Shown here: positions 60,013 to 64,000 of the stretch, piece after piece
Layout of the letters: each line of letters opens with the position of its first letter
Position numbering within the stretch: the stretch's first letter is position 1
Origin: Anisus vortex
Lineage: Eukaryota; Mollusca; Gastropoda; Planorbidae
Assembly: GCA_949126835.1 (NCBI GenBank)
Contig: OX421495.1
Location: 19,993,079-20,057,078 of the forward strand
DNA: 64,000 nucleotides
Reading direction: 5' to 3'
The notes under the pieces: model-generated
Seen by the model: the letters and a program-made list of their open reading frames with translations, nothing else
Told to the model about the DNA's origin: nothing
Database searches by the model: none
Position numbers and translations under genes: made by a program

Positions 60013-61995
60013 CCCTCCCCTCCCCACCACCACCATCACCAAAATGCTGGCTACTTTTATAATTTCACAGAAAGTGTTCTTGGCTTTTCTCATTAACTTT
60101 CATTGAAGTAAATGATGGGACTCAAACACAAGGGAAGACACAGCACGCATTAGCAAGCACTAGCCAACATCGCGAGTAGTATTCCAAAGATAGGTTGTAC
60201 ACAAAGACGAATTAAACTGGGAAATGTTCAAAGTTGGACTTGTTCCTAATCAGACGTAATCTTATCCGGAGATTAAACTGCATCAGCGAAACATTGAGAT
60301 CATAACAGGGCGCGCCGAAACTTAAGTCGCCATTGGGTTGTGGAAAATGTTCGTTATGTAAATTGAGATCACATTGACAACAAGTTTAATGATACAGTTC
60401 TCTGATACCTGACCAGGGCGATACTAAGATTATATTGTAGGTTCTAAGAAATGTGTTTAAATATTTTTATGTTTTATGTTTAACAATAATATATTTCATA
60501 GCCATAAAGTTGCAAATAATTGTATAAAAAGTAATGATATTTAATAGTAGTTCCTAGTCAATCTATGTTTAATTATTAAGGTATATACAAAAAATAAGTA
60601 ATTGAATTGCATTTAGCGTTTTGTGTTTTCACGAAATTCAGTTCAATGCATGTAGGTGTCGAGCCGATCCGCTGGTACTTAATTGGTCACCCTATATAAT
60701 TATAAGTAATTATAACACGTTGCTCTGTGGAAATGGTTTCTACTTTAAAATAAATTGCGACTTTTAATTACCCTTGCTAGACAAACTTTCCTCCGGCAGT
60801 GAACGAGATAGAATTTAACTGGAGGAGATAATTACTGCTGCGGAAAAAGAGCCTCATCACGAGAATCTAACGGATCACGTGATTCCAAGAGCTATTTAAA
60901 TTTTTTTTTAAATAACGTTTTAAGCACATCATCATTAGTACTTCTAAAATCAAAGTATTCTACTGCTTAGGTAAACATTGAATAGTAGAATAGTTAAAGT
61001 TTATTAAAAAGCCGAGGCTTCTTATGTGTCAACCTACACGTGTGGTCTTTCTTTATCACTTTTTTAAATTGTTGAAGCTTATTTAGCTTTAAGGTCTACA
61101 ATTACAATAAATCATGGATTTTAAGCAAACATTCAGTTAAATATTTTATCAACCCGGCCACAACATTGGACATAATCGCGGGAAAAAGAAGCAATAGAAA
61201 AAACACACATTATTTCGAAATGGTGCTCAGGTGCAAAAAAAAACTATAGACGTAAACTAGACACTCGACATTAATATACATATAAAAGAAACAATTTACA
61301 TATAAACAGGAAAAAAAAAAGATCACAATGTTGTCAGAAAGTCGAACATTGTTTGTTTCTCTGGATGAATAACAACTTTTTCTTTCTCCAACTTGGTTTT
61401 AATAAACAGCTGCTTGTTATGTTATCGTCTGCTGCCCCGCTTTTTTTATTTGAACATTATTCCATAGTCAACCAAAAATCTACTCAATTAGATTTTGTTT
61501 ACCATATTGTATGCAAAGTGTTTTTCGCGGAAAATATTACAGGAAATACACTAGACATACATGCTTAGACGTATAAAATATCACTCGGTGACTACTAACC
61601 ATATCAGAAATAAAGTTACACAATATTAGTTATAAAACTATATAAGGAACAAAATATTCAACAAATAAGTGTTTCGAAAAAAAATTCATTACCAATGCAG
61701 GACATACAAAGTTGTGCTTAATTCATGAAAATTATACAGCTTTCTATTATTTTGAATAGGTAAAATGTCTCGATTTCGGCAAAAGCAGTTTTTGTTTCTT
61801 TAAATTAACAAGGTAACAAAAAAATTCTCACAAAAAACAACAACAATAAAACATGTGTATCTAATGTATTGGCCTAAGAGATAAATCTCGAGGAAAAAGG
61901 CAAAGGTTTCTATTAATCTACTTTATTTTTTTGTTGAAAATTCCTTTTTTTTTAAATATCAGAAATAACAATTTTGTATTTTAACACATCTAAAG
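60013..61995. other. 5' flank of receptor 5
   Basis: Contains the conserved palindrome (next entry). Near 61338-61390 a weak match to the proximal block upstream of receptors 3 and 4psi is visible (GAAAGTCGAACATTGTTTGT). No separate gene. Confidence 0.5.
60874..60883. promoter_or_regulatory. Conserved ATCACGTGAT palindrome, receptor 5 copy
   Basis: GGATCACGTGATTCCAAG, 1112 bp before the receptor 5 start, equivalent to the sites at 43352 and 52304. Confidence 0.4.
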
Positions 61996-63045
61996 ATGAA
62001 AACTTTGAATGAAACTAGTTACAGTTTTTCAGTTGAGAATGTGGTGGAGATAAAATTTGGAGAAAGTTTGATGAGTTTGTCCACTCGAGAAACTTATGAA
62101 ATTATCAACCTAAATGTTATTATTCAAATCATATCACTCTTTGGTATCATCTCTAACGTTATCACAATATCTGTATTCTACAAGCAGGGATTTCATACCA
62201 CCGTCAACATCAGCTTCACTGGTCTGGCTATTTCTGACCTCTGCAGCCTGCTGGTCACGCAATGGTACATTGTCTGTTTCAACCCGCTCTTCGTCCGTTC
62301 GGGAATTCCCATGATTCCGGCGGAGGTGCAGCACTTGACAGCGGGGGTTCCCCATTTGTGCTTCTCGCGTATCACCGGCTGGATCACGGCTTACATCTCG
62401 GCGGAGAGGTGCTTGAGTATCTACGCCCCGCTGACGGTAAAAATGATCGTCACCCCACAAAGATCCGCCGTTATCATAGCTTTCATCTACATTTTCACTA
62501 TTTTGACGTTAATTCCGGAATATCTCACATTGTACATCGACTGGAAATTTGACCAAGATAGAAACTCGACGGTTCTGGGATTGCTTCATACTAACAACAC
62601 ACAAAACCTGAATGGACTGACGTTTCTTCTTTACGCTCTTCACATGTTGATAGCCTTCTTGGCGGTGGTCACCCTTACGATCACACTGGTCCTGAAGCTG
62701 AAGCGTACAACAAGATGGCGTAAGGGCCAATCCAACGCTGACGAATCGGGCAATATTTCTACCAGAGATAAAAAGTCGGTCAGTGTAGCCATCGCTATCG
62801 CTATTGTCATGATCATCTTCTTCACTCCTTCCATTTTTATTACCGTTACTTCATTCATCGTCTCGGACTTCAACATAGATGGAAGATTCTCAAACCTTTT
62901 CCTGGTGGTCTGGTCGTTCGGCCTCATGTTTGAAGTGACCAATTCTAGCCTCTGTCTTGTTCTGTATTACGTCATGAGTTCAAAGTTCAGGAAAACGTTT
63001 AAAGAACTAATGTTGGCTTGTAAATGTTTAAATGTTTCGACTTGA
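61996..63045 (+). CDS. Class A GPCR, chemosensory-type (receptor 5)
   Basis: A 349-residue single-exon receptor, closest to receptor 3 (shared N-terminal block FGESLMSLS, GLAISDLCSLLVTQW and most of TM3 to TM6). N54, D81 and E137-R138-C139 are conserved; TM6 has FTP (276-278). In TM7 the NPxxY position reads CLVLY (320-324), with N316 kept. N5 and N190 are possible glycosylation sites, and loop 2 carries IDWKFDQDRNS without Cys. C-tail ends CKCLNVST and lacks the HHQSLNLKKN extension of receptor 3. Same strand as all other receptors and full-length compared with its paralogues. It shares the upstream palindrome with receptors 3 and 4psi. A plasma-membrane sensory receptor is the likely role; ligand and tissue are unknown. 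Confidence 0.92.
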   Translation: MKTLNETSYSFSVENVVEIKFGESLMSLSTRETYEIINLNVIIQIISLFGIISNVITISVFYKQGFHTTVNISFTGLAISDLCSLLVTQWYIVCFNPLFVRSGIPMIPAEVQHLTAGVPHLCFSRITGWITAYISAERCLSIYAPLTVKMIVTPQRSAVIIAFIYIFTILTLIPEYLTLYIDWKFDQDRNSTVLGLLHTNNTQNLNGLTFLLYALHMLIAFLAVVTLTITLVLKLKRTTRWRKGQSNADESGNISTRDKKSVSVAIAIAIVMIIFFTPSIFITVTSFIVSDFNIDGRFSNLFLVVWSFGLMFEVTNSSLCLVLYYVMSSKFRKTFKELMLACKCLNVST

Positions 63046-63592
63046 AATTTAGAAAGAACAAAATGAAAACATTTATTTCAATGATATATTTTAGGAATAT
63101 ACGTTTGCACGCTGAAATATACTGCCTACGGTAGACTTTTCAAATTATATTTTGCAAAATACAACTAGAGTCTATAAACCATGATCAGGTGTTTTTTTTT
63201 AATATGCCTTCAATGTAAAAAATCGTACAATTAAAATGCTACTGATTATTTATTAGACATATATTAGTATACATCACCATAATCTATTACGGCTGTCAGA
63301 CAGAAATAGATACCAGTCGTATTCTATCAACAACACAAAAAAAAGACAAATAAATGGCTGCCATTCCAACATAATTTTTTTGTGCAAACTACACAATGTA
63401 CGACTACCCTGCAAGGCCATAAAATTATACGATTTATACGGCTGCTCGCATCTTTTATGTTTCACATACAGCTAGGGTAGAGAAGGTAAACCATTATTTG
63501 GTTTATTAAACAATGGTACATCTTCAGGTGATCTTTTTTTAGCGCTTCAGTAAGTCTAGTGTGCCATGCTCAAAGTGTTTTATAAACGATAT
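63046..63592. other. 3' flank of receptor 5; no gene seen
   Basis: AT-rich, nothing recognised. Confidence 0.5.
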
Positions 63593-63835
63593 CAGAGACC
63601 GACCGAAAGTAAATTTTTAATTTCGGCCGAAAACGAAAACATACCGAATATTATACATTGACTTTCGGACGAAATCGAAGCCGAAACCAAAAGTTTAACT
63701 ACAACTTCGGCCGAAACCGAAAAATAAACCGAAAATGCGAAACAAATGATTTCAAAAGACTGCACATTTATGTGTAATATTAACTAGTTTAAGGGCACTC
63801 TATTTGAGTAAACCATTCTTTGGAGTTATTAAATA
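63593..63835. repeat. TTTCGGCCGAAA-rich dispersed repeat, copy 2
   Basis: CAGAGACCGACCGAAAG, several TTCGGCCGAAA blocks, then TTTCAAAAGACTGCACATTT and GTGTAATATTAACTAGTTTA in the same order and orientation as 18185-18410. Confidence 0.62.
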
Positions 63836-64000
63836 ATCCGTTATTATTATCTTCAGTCTTCTACTTCACATTAGGAATGTTAATATCCTTTTTTTTTCTC
63901 AACACCTATTTTCGGTTCTGAATATCCGATTTTTTACCCATTTTCTGTTCCCCCTCTCCGCCCCCGGGCAAAGTAAGTTATAGTTTGGAAAAGACAAATT

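Overview
The window reads as animal (metazoan) nuclear DNA: AT-rich, intron-scale spacing, abundant microsatellites, tRNA-derived SINEs, LINE 3' remnants, hAT and PIF/Harbinger transposons and LTR elements. The only convincing protein genes are four intact single-exon class A (rhodopsin-like) GPCRs plus one broken copy, all on the + strand. Their sequence style (ERC after TM3, an IDWKF block and an N-glycosylation site in extracellular loop 2, a TPxR block after TM3) resembles my recollection of the lineage-expanded chemosensory-type receptors of heterobranch gastropods such as Aplysia and freshwater pulmonate snails. I could not run a search, so both the organism and the chemosensory role are inference.

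Left third (1-24.6 kb): no supported gene. It holds two related non-autonomous hAT elements (766-1853 and 17108-18157), each with a perfect 8-bp target-site duplication. It also holds a short hAT MITE, two LINE C-terminal remnants and SINE copies. Five unrelated minisatellite arrays lie here: a 33-bp unit with higher-order structure, then 16-, 22- and 24-bp units, and a 17-bp unit that grew inside a SINE.

Middle and right (24.7-64 kb): receptor genes start at 24698, 33387, 44276 and 61996, with a 5'-truncated, frameshifted receptor pseudogene at about 53541-54218. Receptors 3, 4psi and 5 form a closer subgroup. Receptors 3 and 4psi also share more than 1 kb of upstream DNA, and all three carry the same palindromic ATCACGTGAT motif, about 0.9-1.1 kb before the start codons of 3 and 5. 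The spaces between receptors are filled by mobile DNA. There is a PIF/Harbinger-type element with a hAT MITE inside it, itself inside a SINE (27.1-29.1 kb). There are three members of a second hAT family, a probable solo LTR inside a TA repeat, and several SINEs next to LINE tails. Only 234 bp after receptor 3 there is a complete, very young, non-coding LTR retrotransposon (45580-50497). It has 1315-bp LTRs differing at about four sites, a tRNA-Pro-type primer binding site and a 5-bp target duplication.

Taken together the locus looks like an actively duplicating and decaying receptor cluster embedded in mobile DNA. The receptors share an unusual set of changes: no canonical TM3-loop 2 disulfide, Trp6.48 replaced by Phe, and Pro7.50 of NPxxY lost.
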